A stretch of 64,000 nt of DNA from Timema cristinae (Eukaryota; Arthropoda; Insecta; Phasmatodea; Timematidae), in the NCBI GenBank assembly GCA_039000515.1, contig JBCFYV010000024.1:44746187-44810186 (forward strand), written 5' to 3'. Under the pieces are notes generated by a model. It ran no database searches. It worked only from the letters and a program-made list of their open reading frames with translations, and was not told where the DNA came from. This document shows positions 23,227 to 34,285 of the stretch, piece after piece; the stretch's first letter is position 1, and every line of letters begins with the position of its first letter. Both the position numbers and the translations under genes were made by a program.

Positions 23227-23234
23227 CTAGCGAC

Positions 23235-23478
23235 CAGTGGCGTGTCGTGGAGTGTTTTCAAGGAAATCAGACCTTGTTAAAACTGTACCTGTGAAATTTC
23301 TCGTCCCATTTAGCCCTATTTGACCAATAATACATTTTCTCTGCTCTTCATACCTCACACGGGAATGTATTCCCCTCTATACCTGACCAATGCGTGTTCT
23401 ACTGATGGTTGTGAACAATTCGCAGTTACTGTTTAAATTAATGCTGCTTATCCTGGCAACACTTTACGACACGCACTG
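23235..23478 (+). mobile_element. hAT-like MITE, family H copy 1
   Basis: The termini are CAGTGGCGTGTCGTGGAGTG and, inverted, CAGTGCGTGTCGTAAAGTG. The flanks CTAGCGAC (23227-23234) and CTAATGAC (23479-23486) are an 8-bp target duplication with two mismatches. An 8-bp duplication and a CAGTG start fit the hAT superfamily. It is 244 bp with no coding capacity, so it depends on a transposase made elsewhere. Confidence 0.75.
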
Positions 23479-23489
23479 CTAATGACACT

Positions 23490-24550
23490 TGGTCGCCGAT
23501 ATAACCGACGTGAGAGCCAAGCCTTCCTCACAGTTTGAACATACTATCTTCCCATTGGTTCAAATTTAAACAAAGTGAAAATGGTAGGTAAAATATGAGA
23601 GTAAGATGCGATCAATCCGACGTCATATAAGGAACTCGATTGATCAAAAACGAACACCTGTTTTCAAATATGGTCACTCTGAATTCAAAGTTAGGAGCAA
23701 TCGGTTTCAAATTCTTATAATCAGCTTTTTCAAATTCATGATTTAACTGTAAAATGTGTGTAATTATGTGATTTGTTTTATAAAAACTATACAAGCTTCT
23801 ACAATATTGATTATACATTAAAATCAACACTACCCAATAAAAATTTAGTAATTATACCAACTCCATTTGTTCATTTCTTTCAAAGGAAAAGTTAGAACAT
23901 ACGACGTGAGAGTACCATTTTAAGTCTACAAGTTCGTTTTAGTTTTACTTACGAGGTAAATATACGTTTTAAACCAATATGCAAGAACGTCATAACACTA
24001 TCATTAAATTAACCCATCGCCCCCCTTCCCCAGCCACCGCTTTCAAACCTCCGACCAATCGCACCAGAACCTATCGACGTTTTAACTAAAAGCGTGACGA
24101 ATTGGGTGATAAATCAGTATACTCGAGACGTAGCCAACCATCGATCAACTGAAGGTTGTGTAGATCTCGCGTTTAACGCTTTTAACGTGATGACGACTGA
24201 TCTAATAGACTATAGTGTGGTGAATAACCGGATGGGTGCTAGAAGATAATTTCACATTGACGGATGGTTATACGGCTGTACATAGAGAAAAACTTATTTA
24301 AAGGAGGTTGGAGATTTCTATACCTCATATATCTTACGAATTTACATCGTACAGCAAAAAAAAAACAACCACCAATAGATCAAATTTCACCTATTCATAC
24401 GTCAAGTCATGATATCTGAAGCTGTCACCTTTAATATATATTAGATAGTTACTCGTTCTTCCCACAGGATGTGTTTAATTATATGTGTCTATATCTAGGA
24501 ACCTCTCAAATTGGTCCACCGAAAATTTTATATGTAGAAGAATTAATATC
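23490..24550. other. AT-rich spacer
   Basis: No feature recognised. A minus-strand frame at 23612-23830 is AT-driven. Confidence 0.45.
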
Positions 24551-24893
24551 TCGATCCCACGGAGAGAGAAATATTGTATCAAAAAATCCAAATTCGAGAT
24601 CTTGATAGATGTAGACTTTTTTTACGACCCCCTAAAACAAAAACAGTAGTTTTCATGATGCGTCTGTGTGTATGTATTTTGAATTAGAGCCGAAACCATT
24701 TTCCAGATCAGACTAAAACATGGTGTATAGGGTTATTATAAGGTTCTCCCAAAGAATTTTTTGAATTAGATATCCAACCCAAAAGTTAAAGGCGATAGAA
24801 CGAAGAGCCGATTAAAAAAAAAAAAAGATTCTAACGATTTCGACTAAAATTTGATTTCGGCATTGCTTAACATTACTAACAAAATGAATACTC
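24551..24893 (+). repeat. Interspersed repeat family G, copy 2
   Basis: Shares ACGGAGAGAGAAATATTGT, GACTAAAACATGGTGTATAG, ATAAGGTTCTCCCAAAGAAT, TCTAACGATTTCGACTAAAA and a closing CTAACAAAATGAA with the other two copies. Confidence 0.6.
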
Positions 24894-25041
24894 CCATTAT
24901 ATAGTTAACATGATTTTGAGTGTAGTGTGTTTTACATAACGGATATTTCCAATTTGGATCACGTCATTGAGGTAGACCCTATTAAATAACACATCATTGC
25001 GTAAATGTAGTAATATTAAAATAATACAATAATAATTACTA

Positions 25042-25262
25042 TTCTTCGGTTAAACACTTGAGTACCAATTACGGTAATAGGCTAAGAATTGAGAACGTTG
25101 AATATAGAGGAAGTGAACCCACATTTTCGTGGAAGTAGAGTGGAAGAACATTTAGGAAAAACCATCCCAGTTCACCCAAGTGAGATTCGAACCTCGATCT
25201 CCCCATCCTTAACAGTCTAGTCAACACGAAACCAGCGCGTACTAACAGAACACAGGCGGATG
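25042..25262 (-). mobile_element. SINE-2C copy
   Basis: Plus strand shows a diverged inverted tail (TTCGGTTAAACACTTGAGTA), body, CCCAGTTCACCCAAGTGAG, B-box region GATTCGAACCTCGATCTCC and a damaged 2C head. Confidence 0.78.
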
Positions 25263-25725
25263 CAAATTAAAACTAAGATTATTTTATTTGACATATATTG
25301 ATATAAAAACCAATAGTTTCCAAGCTATAAGCTTTTTTTATGTCTTTGAATTTGGAATTTGATTGTTTGCTTATCTCAATGTTTCTTCAACCGTGACTAA
25401 CATTTCATTTATGCTTTTTGGTAGAATGTGATTCTATTTTTCCCGTAATATTTTAATAAAGTATATAATTTTGTTTCAGATATTTTACAAGTTTTAAGTA
25501 AATGTCTTCATTTTTAAACAAAATAACAATAAATTGTATGCGGTGCATGTAATAAAACATAATACATTAGAAACTGGGACCGAAGCTTATTCGGATTAGT
25601 GAAATTTTCAGATTAAGAGAGAGAATACAGGAATACAATATTTTCACGAATTTTAAATTAGAGTTGAATAAGTTTAATCAAATGTTTATATATTTAAATT
25701 ATGTAAAACATGTAATATGTACTGA

Positions 25726-25977
25726 CCCGCCTCGGTGGCGTAGTTGGCTAACGCGCTTGTCGTGTTGAGCTCGACTGCTGAGGACGGGGAGATCGAGGTT
25801 CGAATCTTGGTCGGGTGAACTGGGGGTGGTTTTTCCTAAATGGTTTTCCACTCTCCCTCCACGCAAATGTGGGTTAACTCCTCTAAGTCAACCTTTCCAA
25901 TTCCTAAATCCATTAACGTAATTAGTACTTAAAGCGTATAACCCGAACGGGTAGTAAGACGCGGTGCTAAATATTAT
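25726..25977 (+). mobile_element. SINE-2C copy, full length, recent
   Basis: Complete: head CCCGCCTCGGTGGCGTAGTT with GGCTAACGCGC, B box GAGGTTCGAATCTTGG, body, shared tail and a short (ATT)n end. TAATATGTACTGA occurs at 25713-25725 and again at 25978-25990, a perfect 13-bp target duplication. Near identity with the copy at 62853 also indicates recent activity. Confidence 0.95.
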
Positions 25978-25990
25978 TAATATGTACTGA

Positions 25991-27084
25991 AATTATTTTT
26001 AATTCCAAGAAAACACATTGTGTTGACTACCACATATAAATATTGAGCATTTATAATCAGATATAACTTTTTATTACAATTTTCTTTTAACTTTGAGCTT
26101 GTCACTCAATAAAATATATTTAATTTGACTTAATATTTTCCCCATTTCCTGAAAATTGCGTTTAGATTATTCGGAATTTTGGACTACGCGGGTTTTACTG
26201 TAGTTAAAATTTATTTTTATATTTTTATTTGCTTTAGCCTGATTTTCTTACGACTAGACATCTAGAAGGATTTGTTTTCTACTAGAAGCCTACATTCTAC
26301 GTAGTAGGATTCTAGTAGTAAAAATACCTTTTAGGTGGTTGTTAGTGAGAAAATCAAGCCAAAGCTCCTCTAAAGTTTACCTTCTATATTTCTCATCGCC
26401 CTGTGCCAATGTTCAGCCGTCCATCTTACCCAGATTTCTCCACATCCATCAATTATTTGATTGAGTGTCTATGTAAGTAGTCTCCCGAACTTATAAAAAT
26501 CGATAGCCCACAAGAAAGACGAGTGTTTGAGTATTGTCTAAACAAGGAAAAGCACTAAAGGAATTTTCTGCCTCAGAATAATTTTTTTGTATAACCGAGA
26601 GGAATCTTATTTCAGTTTTACTACCCTCATCCCTCTTTTCTAAGTTTTTTTTATTATGTAAAGAAATGCAATTTCTTTTGATGTTTACGATCTATCACTG
26701 GAGTTTCAAAGTTGGGCTTAAACTAGACCACTAAGTTTAAAATACTTGTGCCTTATCTTGATTGATTACATCCTATAGGTGCAACTTAACCGTGATTTCT
26801 CACAATCTTGATAATGCCACTAAAATTGGTTTTCTTTCGTTGAACAAAGTAAGTCATAGCTCATTACGCTTATGGCTTCAATATTTTAAAAAAAATTTTA
26901 AACTACTTTTAACATGGGATTTAATTAAGACCAACTTATTTGTGAGTTGTCCCAAGATAGTTTAGTTTCCACTCCTTACTAGTGGTAGTGTGGACAAAGG
27001 CTTAAGTCTCATCTTGTATGGTTTTTCAGTGGCAAGGAGGTAAGGGCTAGAATTCAGAGTAGGAAAGTGTTTAGAAATAAAATA
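25991..27084. other. AT-rich spacer
   Basis: No feature recognised. A 67-residue frame at 26762-26965 has no domain features. The patch 26275-26330 has short inverted TCTAGTAG/CTACTAGA-like repeats. Confidence 0.45.
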
Positions 27085-27165
27085 ATCCAACTCCACTAAA
27101 ATGCCGATACATTTTCTCTAAATTACCTATTCCTCATCCCTAACCCATTAACATAAATATGTGAA
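27085..27165 (+). mobile_element. SINE-2 3' fragment
   Basis: Body end only: ACATTTTCTCTAAATTACC, then CATCCCTAACCCATTAACAT. Confidence 0.55.
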
Positions 27166-27167
27166 TC

Positions 27168-27325
27168 AAAGGTAAGCAGCATTAGTTTAAACAGTACCTG
27201 CGAACTGTTCACATCCCTCAGTAGAACCCTCATTAGTCAAATAGGGCCCAAGTGGGCGATAACGTATCACAGACACAGTTTTAACAAGATCTGTTTCCCT
27301 TGCAACACTCTACGACACGCCTCTG
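27168..27325 (-). mobile_element. hAT-like MITE, family H copy 2, internally deleted
   Basis: On the minus strand it begins CAGAGGCGTGTCGTAGAGTG, then GTTAAAACTGTGTCTGTG and CCCTATTTGACTAATG, and resumes with GTTCTACTGAGGGATGTGAA. A central stretch of about 70 bases present in copy 1 is missing. Confidence 0.65.
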
Positions 27326-27327
27326 AT

Positions 27328-27445
27328 TAATGATAACTAGCAGATCTGGATTCAAACCGCAATCGGGTATACTTTTCCTAAATGGTTTCCCTATACCAAA
27401 ATGTCATATTCCCTCTAATATATATAATATGCGTTTAGCCAAAGT
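27328..27445 (+). mobile_element. SINE-2 fragment
   Basis: B-box relic GGATTCAAACCGCAATCGGG, then TTTTCCTAAATGGTTTCCC and a decayed body. A C-rich run with a CA tract follows at 27486-27508. Confidence 0.6.
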
Positions 27446-27641
27446 GTGTAGAAATACACGGTGCGCGCACGCACGCGCATGGACACCCCCCCCCTCCCCA
27501 CACACACAATAAAAAAATATGGCAAATTAAAATATATCAATTTTAGATCCCTATTATATATTTGTATGTTAAAAAGATAATTATTTATGGATTATATAGT
27601 CCATTCACAAAACGTGTAAAAATTTTATGACAGTTATTTTA

Positions 27642-27887
27642 ACACCACGTCGTACTACCCATTCGAGTTGTACGATTATATACTAAAAATACTGATGGTT
27701 TGTAGGAATAAATGGAAGTTATATTTATGAGAAGTGTACCCGAATTTCCGTGTAGTAGGAGTGGGAAAGAATTTTGTACAAATATTCCTCAGTACACCCG
27801 ACAAAGATTCAAATCCCGAACCACCCTTTATCGGTAGTATAATCTACTGCGAGAGTAGCGCCTAAGACTATGCGGCCATCGAAGTGG
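27642..27887 (-). mobile_element. SINE-2 copy, full length
   Basis: Plus strand starts with the inverted tail (ACCACGTCGTACTACCCATT) and ends with the inverted head (TATGCGGCCATCGAAGTGG). Confidence 0.85.
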
Positions 27888-28859
27888 AATATGACAATAA
27901 TTCTGAAAGCCATTTAACACACATCTCGTGATGTGTAACAATCGTCGTTGGCTAATCCGTAACCCATTTTAAATTTACCATAGTTAAAAAAATTAGCACC
28001 AATTTACCATAAATATGTTTTAAAGTGTCAACTTGTTTTTAATATATTCAGCATACATGGCTTCTCTAAATTAGTCATAGCATTAGTAAAAACATTTAAC
28101 ACGATAAATTATTCATATAAGAGAAAAAGAAGCCATTTTAATAATCCCGAATTAATCCAACTCTACTGAGAAAATAAATTTAGTTCTGGAAATACTTTTA
28201 CAAACGTTCTACTGAGAAAATGTCTTAGATTCAAAATGACGTTGTTAAAAATGAAAAAAAAAAAGTATTTGAAAAAGGTCAGCAGGCAGGCCCAATCTTC
28301 AGATGATAACTACTGTGACACAAGCCATTACACGAATTTCCCCTTCAAATCACTCCCATCCCATCGTCTTCCCCCCAACATCACGACCTCATCAGCAATG
28401 ACCATTTTCCCAAAGAAAAGTGAGGGGGAGGGGAGAGAGGTGAAGAGTTTTCTTCCCCTAACCCCCCCTTCAATCCATATTTTCGGATGAGGAAGGGTGA
28501 AATGGGTCGTGAGGTCTTTCGCTGACGCCTGAGGGTTCAACCCTTCACATATTTCACACCCGTGGGGTAAAGGTTGGAGGAAGGGGGTGTCGTCCTTAAC
28601 CCTTCTTGACGACTTTGTGAGAGTGGGACGAAAAGGAAGAAGGGGGGGTGCGCAGGGAAGAAGGAATCTGACAATAGAACTCGGAAGTTGGTTCCATCAA
28701 CAGCAGTTCAACCGGGGAAAGAGAACCTTATGTTCACTTAAAAAAAAAATCAAATACTACTTTTAAATTACTCAGTAATAAAATAATTGTCAAATTAATA
28801 AATTATTGCTGTATTTTCCCCCTCCTCGTTCTCACCCACACCCTACAGCGTTAAACTTA
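27888..28859. other. Spacer with purine/pyrimidine-rich patches
   Basis: The stretch 28340-28700 is a mix of C-rich and G-rich runs (for example AGTGAGGGGGAGGGGAGAG). Overlapping frames there on both strands are composition artefacts. Confidence 0.45.
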
Positions 28860-29074
28860 CTAACCGCTCGGGTAGTACGCTAATGACTTTAGGGATTAGG
28901 AAGGCTATATTTATAGGAAGTCAACCGGTATTTGCGTGGAGAGAGATTAAAAAACAATTTAAGAAAACTACGTTCACTACACCCTACCGAGATTCGAACA
29001 TCGATCTCCCCGTCATCGTCAGTCTATCTTACTGCGAGAGTGACGTATTAAACCCTGTAGTCCCCAAAGTGGTC
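28860..29074 (-). mobile_element. SINE-2 copy
   Basis: Inverted tail relic (CCGCTCGGGTAGTACGCTAA), body, B-box region (GAGATTCGAACATCGATCTC) and head (CGAGAGTGACGTATTAAACC). Confidence 0.8.
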
Positions 29075-29094
29075 GTATGTGTATTAATTACTCT

Positions 29095-29190
29095 AACGTA
29101 GTAGGAATGATGAGGGTAGAATTTAGAGTAAATTTACTCAAATTTGCATAGAAGGTGAATGGGAAAACTTTCTTAAATATTGTGCTTATT
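29095..29190 (-). mobile_element. SINE-2 body fragment
   Basis: AGGAATGATGAGGGTAGAAT and CAAATTTGCATAGAAGGTGA match the inverted SINE-2 body. It abuts the previous copy. Confidence 0.5.
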
Positions 29191-29384
29191 AAAACCCCTT
29201 TGTCACCGGAGAAAAGCCAGACCTAATGAGTTTGGCATTTAGTACACGTTCCCACTTTTGAAAATCATATATTTTAGGGGTTTTAAATTTTGGTTTAATC
29301 CTCTTAATTAAACTAGGCCCAGCTATCTATATTGTCTAGAAAATAATTACGTAATATTCTTTATGGCCGATTGATTATTAAACG

Positions 29385-29520
29385 GCTGGGCACGCAGGTT
29401 ACGATGTTTCACTTTCCCTTCATGACAATGAGAGTACATTTCCTCTAAATGATACTCTCCCCATCTCTAACCTATTAGTGAAATTAAATAGGGATAGCCT
29501 TGATGGGTAGTAGGATAGTA
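29385..29520 (+). mobile_element. SINE-2 copy, 5'-truncated
   Basis: Body from TTTCACTTTCCCTTCATG and a diverged tail (GCCTTGATGGGTAGTAGGAT). Confidence 0.6.
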
Positions 29521-29524
29521 TATT

Positions 29525-30639
29525 TTTATTTAGGATGAAAGATTTTTTAAATAAACCTGAAATTTATTTTAACTTTACAAAAAGCTAATCAAAATTTCGA
29601 AAGAAAAAAAAGTTAACATTTTTGTTTCTGTATTAATTTAGAACTTTTTAGAATATTATAGCATCACTTTCTTCCTGATAACGTTTGTAGATGGGCCAAG
29701 GGTTTGAAAAGTAACCTTATATCTATACATAATAATAAATATAAAACTTGTCCGTATGTTTATCTCTCCATAAGATTTATCAATCTTTATTATGAGCTTA
29801 AATACTCCAATTTTGGTTAATTGTAGAGGTATCACACACAACAGGTGTGAAAAATACTGAAAATGAAAAAAAAATGTAGATAATTAAATTATGTTATAGT
29901 CTTATCTTAAGGGGGGGACCGCCTTGGTAAGCAAGAAATGTCCACACTATGTTTAATTCTAAAATGCATTGTTTCAAAATGTGGTGCATATCAAAATAAG
30001 GTCGAAATTTTCCAACAGGACTCTTTTTCCTCGACCATCCTAGAATTCTAATTTTATTAATTTAAAAAAATTGTTAATCCATGACATTAGCTCATTTTCA
30101 AAGAATTTTTAAGTATATTTCTGAAGTTATGATTAAAAATAGGTTTGTATATATTAGCCTTCCTATAACAACTACAGTACTTAGGCTCACAACAGAAAAT
30201 GTTAAGATATTTGAGATCTAGCAGCAAGCTTTCCTCTTTACCTTGATATAAGAATTTGCAAAGTTTTCTTTCCTCCCTTTCTTATTGACATAACAAAGGG
30301 TGGTTTTAGGTGAAGGTCTAAAATTAGAAACAGTTTAGAGAGAATAAGAAAATTAGTTCCAGAAAAAGACCAAAATATCATTTTTAGCTAGTGGCATGAC
30401 AAGAGTAATCTATACTTTCTCGCTTACCTAGCTCTCAGTTACTTTAAAAATGGACTCGACAGACATTATATTTTATTAATAAAAATAAACAACATATTCA
30501 ATTATATAGATTAGAATATGGATAAGATATCTACTTATAATGTAAATACTAATTCCTTCCATTTGTGTTTGTATTTTATGATTTTCAATAATCAATTAGA
30601 AATGTAATTATAGAGCAACAACTCCCTTACCCCCAAACA
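29525..30639. other. AT-rich spacer
   Basis: No feature recognised. Confidence 0.45.
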
Positions 30640-30732
30640 CAAAGCACTGCCCCCCCCCCCCCATGCTTCGACGAAACAATCCACAGCCACAAAGATAGTC
30701 ACAACCCCCAAGGTTAAATACCACTGGTTTAA
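30640..30732 (-). mobile_element. hAT (Charlie-like) terminal fragment
   Basis: Read on the minus strand: CCAGTGGTATTTAACCTTGG, then GGGTTGTGACTATCTTTGTG. This is close to the terminal repeat of Charlie-type hAT elements (CAGTGGTTCTTAACCTGGGG). A 14-base C-run lies at about 30649-30662. The other end was not found. Confidence 0.5.
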
Positions 30733-30734
30733 AA

Positions 30735-31148
30735 TATTACCTTGTACTCAACTAAGTTTCTAAGGTCAAACCAATGATCCAAGACGACAGAGAGTACAGA
30801 CATTAGTTCTAATAAACATTGTAAACCTCATACATTTCAAAGAAGAACGCTATACATATCCTAGTTTAAATACATTGGTATCATCAAAGCATACCTTGGT
30901 TCGTATTTATGTTAAATTGGACGTCTTTCCCACATAGCTATTTAACTGAATTAATTACAAGGAATGTCCTCAATGTTTAACCTCAAAGGTACACAAAATG
31001 TAAACTTGAGCATTTAGTCGAGGTTTGTTTGGCAATGTTTCCTGCTTCCAGACAGATGGCTGAACTGTGTGGTATGCTGCAAATATTTGTCTCTATTTTA
31101 TTCAAGCAAATTAGACCAAAGTATTTTTACCATATACATTAAATATGA
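30735..31148. other. AT-rich spacer
   Basis: No feature recognised. Confidence 0.4.
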
Positions 31149-31345
31149 AAGGGACTTGGCGGGCTAGAGATAAGGCGTCGAAACTTCTGTGATCGGGGTT
31201 GAAAATTCTGATCTCGGCACAGATTTATCTGTTCACCAAACCTTTCCTTCACCTTTAGCAAAGTGTGTGCTTTTACAGCTTTGTGAATATGTGGAATGCC
31301 AGGCCCCCGCCGTGGTTTGGAACCCACGTTAAACTGTAGGTCCCC
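31149..31345 (+). mobile_element. SINE-1 copy, old, 3' tail lost
   Basis: Diverged head (CTTGGCGGGCTAGAGATAAG), body and TTAAACTGTAGGTCC. In place of the subfamily segment it has AAAGTGTGTGCTTTTACAGC, of the long-subfamily length, which suggests the long form is ancestral. Confidence 0.8.
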
Positions 31346-31384
31346 TCTGCCTTCTACCATCATCATTCTCACGTATCATTCTGG

Positions 31385-31545
31385 ATCTTGAAATTATAGG
31401 AAGGGCACCCCTATTTGCATGGAGGTAGTAAAACCATCCAGGGAGGGTAGGGGGGATGGATAAGTACACTAGACCAGGGCTGAGCCAATAATCATCGGAA
31501 GTCCAATCTATTACGAGGTTGACGATTTATTAGGCCGGAGCGGGT
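31385..31545 (-). mobile_element. SINE-2 remnant
   Basis: Plus strand CACCCCTATTTGCATGGAGG and a head relic (CAATCTATTACGAGGTTGAC) near 31510. A GGGAGGGTAGGGGGGATGG stretch replaces part of the body. Confidence 0.5.
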
Positions 31546-31671
31546 CATTTATATATTAATTTTATAGAAGTTAGTTAAGTAAATATGATATAACTTTTTA
31601 CGATCAATCTTTTATAAAATAACATTTATTTTAAATTAATTTTACAGAACGCTTACATAGAACATAAGCTA

Positions 31672-32450
31672 AGCCATTGGTTCCCAAACTAGGGTTTGCG
31701 AAAGCTTTCAAGGGGTTCGCCAACATATTTTTGTAATGGCGGATTTTTGCAGCACTTTGTGAGAAAATTAAAAGAATTTACAACGGTTTATCGTCTCACA
31801 CTGAAGTCAGATGGTTATCTCGAAGTAGAGCTCTTACAGAATGGTTTGAACTTAAACACGGAAGTTTTAGTTTTTCTTACCAACCATCCCTTTCACAAAG
31901 CAATGTGCATGCAAGGTCAAATCTGGCCCCAGGCTTTGTTCTATTTGACAAACATTTCCTCAAAAAGGAACAGTTTAAACCTTTCTCTTCAGGGGTCAAA
32001 TATTAAAGTTTTTACTGTGCAAGACCGTATATGGTCGTTCATAAAAAAATTAACTTTTGTGGATCGTGTTTAATTAGCACTCAAGTGGAGGTATTTGATA
32101 CCTTTCACGACTTCATGGTATAAAATCAGCTTTATTTGGATAAATATGTAAATAATGGAGTTATAAAATACTTGAAGGGGCTTGGACAAACCTTCATAGA
32201 ATATCTCCCAGCCATAATAACAATTGTATTCACAATCCCTGGAAGAGACAGCAGTTTTGAAATCCTCCAAATTAAACATGAGTGAAAAAGAGCAGCTCCT
32301 TGAAATGTCTACTGATTTTGAATTAAAGAAAAGCTATTAATCTGGTTTCTGGTTAAGTTAAAGGAGGAAATCTCATTGTTAAATAATAAAGCTATTACAG
32401 ATTTGTTACCATTTTATTCTACGTATTTAAGCGAGAAGTCTTTTTCTTAA
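31672..32450 (+). pseudogene. ZBED/hAT-family transposase relic
   Basis: At 31678 the sequence CATTGGTTCCCAAACTAGGG resembles a hAT terminal inverted repeat. The frame 31696-32073 (125 residues) then contains FYLTNISSKRNSLNLSLQGS and KVFTVQDRIWSFIKKL, matching the LAYLADIF..LN.LN.SLQG region and the following K..VF.L.DK...F.KKL of ZBED5-type hAT transposases. After frameshifts, 32360-32450 encodes LKEEISLLNNKAITDLLPFY and STYLSEKSFS, the C-terminal hAT dimerisation region. The N-terminal BED finger and most of the catalytic region are missing, so it is an internally deleted, inactive copy. It ends at a TA microsatellite. Confidence 0.8.
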
Positions 32451-32452
32451 TG

Positions 32453-32456
<4 letters not shown>

Positions 32457-32493
<37 letters not shown>
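32457..32493. repeat. (TA)n microsatellite
   Basis: About 18 TA units, directly between the hAT relic and the unassigned block. Confidence 0.95.
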
Positions 32494-32496
<3 letters not shown>

Positions 32497-33085
32497 GAGC
32501 TAAGGACAAGCATAGCTATAAAGGGCGTAATTAACCCTGCCTCTGCTATGGAAGCTGTTAGTGTCCCGGTATTCTTAACTGTTGGTGAGAGCCTGTGCCC
32601 AGGCACAAGGAAAATCGTAAGGACTGAGGAGAGAGTGGAGATTTTGAGCTTATCAAGTCGCAAAATGCAAATCTTGGGAGAAGTTATGGTTGATTGCATT
32701 TCAAAATGGGAAATACTGGACCTATTCAAGTATTGTGCAGTGCAGAATCTTTGTGAACTCGCTAACACAAGATTACCCAGAGATGTCGGGAAGGTTGAAT
32801 ACCCAGGAACAACAAACATTTCCAAGTGAATTTGATAAGGGAAAGCGATATCATAGAAGATGAATTGGGAGTCAACTTGGGAAGGAAACTTGTGGGGTGC
32901 GAACCAGAGACTCACAGTTCCAGAGGAAACCTTGAAGAACCACGTAATTAACTATGGGGGTAGGATAAACAACAGTATGTGTATGAAGAAAACCTCTAAG
33001 GATGATACTATTTTCTGTGAAAAATTGGAACATCGTACCGCTACACAAAATAAGAAATTTGGGGCAATTTTAGGATAAGATCAAG
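32494..33085. other. Unassigned block, open on both strands
   Basis: A stretch more balanced in base composition than its surroundings. The plus strand is open through 32829 (from ATG 32548: MEAVSVPVFLTVGESLCPGT and on for 93 residues), and a second frame at 32860-33078 encodes 72 residues. The minus strand is open for 153 residues (32454-32915). I recognise none of them. It may be part of an unknown transposon, an old processed transcript or a host exon. The boundary at the TA repeat and the SINE-2 at 33120 limit it to about 600 bases. Confidence 0.35.
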
Positions 33086-33119
33086 TCATGTTTAAGGTGA
33101 GAAGTAATTTATTACTGAT

Positions 33120-33281
33120 GACTGGCGTCGAACGGACGATCCAGCATGATAGTACAAAGCTCGTCGCACAAGATGGGGAGATCTGAGTTCGATCTCGGTA
33201 TGATGCACTGAGGTAGGCTTTTCCTCAATGGTTTTTCACTTTCCGTTCACCAAACGGGTGGAAAGACGTGGTACTAAAATA
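33120..33281 (+). mobile_element. SINE-2 copy, internally deleted
   Basis: Head and B box (GGGGAGATCTGAGTTCGATC), start of the body, then a direct jump to AAACGGGTGGAAAGACGTGG, so the second half of the body is missing. Confidence 0.72.
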
Positions 33282-33299
33282 ATTATTTGTACGTGGTAA

Positions 33300-33790
33300 G
33301 AACACGTGAGTCTGGATTCTATCCTGGACTTACCCTTGTTTCTCTTGAGTGGCGGTTGTTCGTGCTCGTAGGTTTGTATGGGGATAAAGTGACAATGTTA
33401 AGAGGTAAAAAGGAGATACGTGGTCGAGAAAAGGGGTGAAGGGGTGAGAAAAAGGGAGGGGGAGTGTATCTGCGCTTCATCAAGTCCGGCCCCCGTTGAT
33501 ACGAGTTAGCGAGGTTCAACAGTCCAAGGTTAGAAGGCCTCCTGGTAGTCGTCGAGTGGCGAGAACTACCACACGCCCTTAGCCCTTTTCCCTCACTCCC
33601 TTTAACCCCCCTTGTATGGCTAACAAATGGGGCTTGAAATTGCATCGTATCGCATCGCTCTGGAGAGGAAAGAGACATTCATGAACGGGTCCTGGGATCG
33701 AAACCCACGGTGTGAAGAGGAGATTCAAGGGTTTGGAGGTGGGGAGTCTTAGGGAGAGGATTTACTATCTTGAGCTAAGGACGAATCGGA
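33300..33790. other. GC- and purine-rich block
   Basis: Compositionally distinct, with long purine-rich runs (GAAAAGGGGTGAAGGGGTGA near 33428). A 119-residue minus-strand frame (33319-33678) is rich in Ser, Pro and Arg and matches nothing I know. It is probably composition-driven. Confidence 0.3.
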
Positions 33791-33929
33791 CCATGTCGAG
33801 ATTTAAAACAGGAGTCGTTGATAGCTGACGGTTTATTAATTATATTTTATTTTCACCACAATTAACTGGTGCTATAAGGCTCGTCTCAAATAAGGATATT
33901 AATACGAGTTAAAACAACGTGCTAAAAGA

Positions 33930-34090
33930 ATAAAGGTTTACTTTAGGCTAAGCCTACTCAGAATTTGTGTGGAAGAAGAGTGTAAAACTACTAAAGAAAA
34001 AACACTCGAAGGACACCTTACCCCGATTTGAACTCAGAACTTCTCATGAGTTTCAATCCAGGAGACTGACGCTTTAAACAATTCAGTCAT
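33930..34090 (-). mobile_element. SINE-2 remnant
   Basis: Plus strand TTTGTGTGGAAGAAGAGTG, then CCCCGATTTGAACTC and a head relic (GACTGACGCTTTAAACAATT). Confidence 0.55.
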
Positions 34091-34285
34091 TATAATTATA
34101 ATTTTGATTATTATTATTACTATTATTATTATTGTTATAATGGTCTTTTGAAAAAAAAATCCATAAATAAATCTAAAACTAAGTATATGGATTCCACCAG
34201 GAATACCCTAATAATTTTTCACTTATAAACTTGGCAATGATATTATAAAACATTGTATTAATATTAATGATCTAAGTACTTTCTT

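Noticed and set aside
33319..33678. 119-residue minus-strand frame as a gene
   Set aside because: Low-complexity Ser/Pro/Arg composition in a purine-rich block, with no domain and no splice or start signal that sets it apart.
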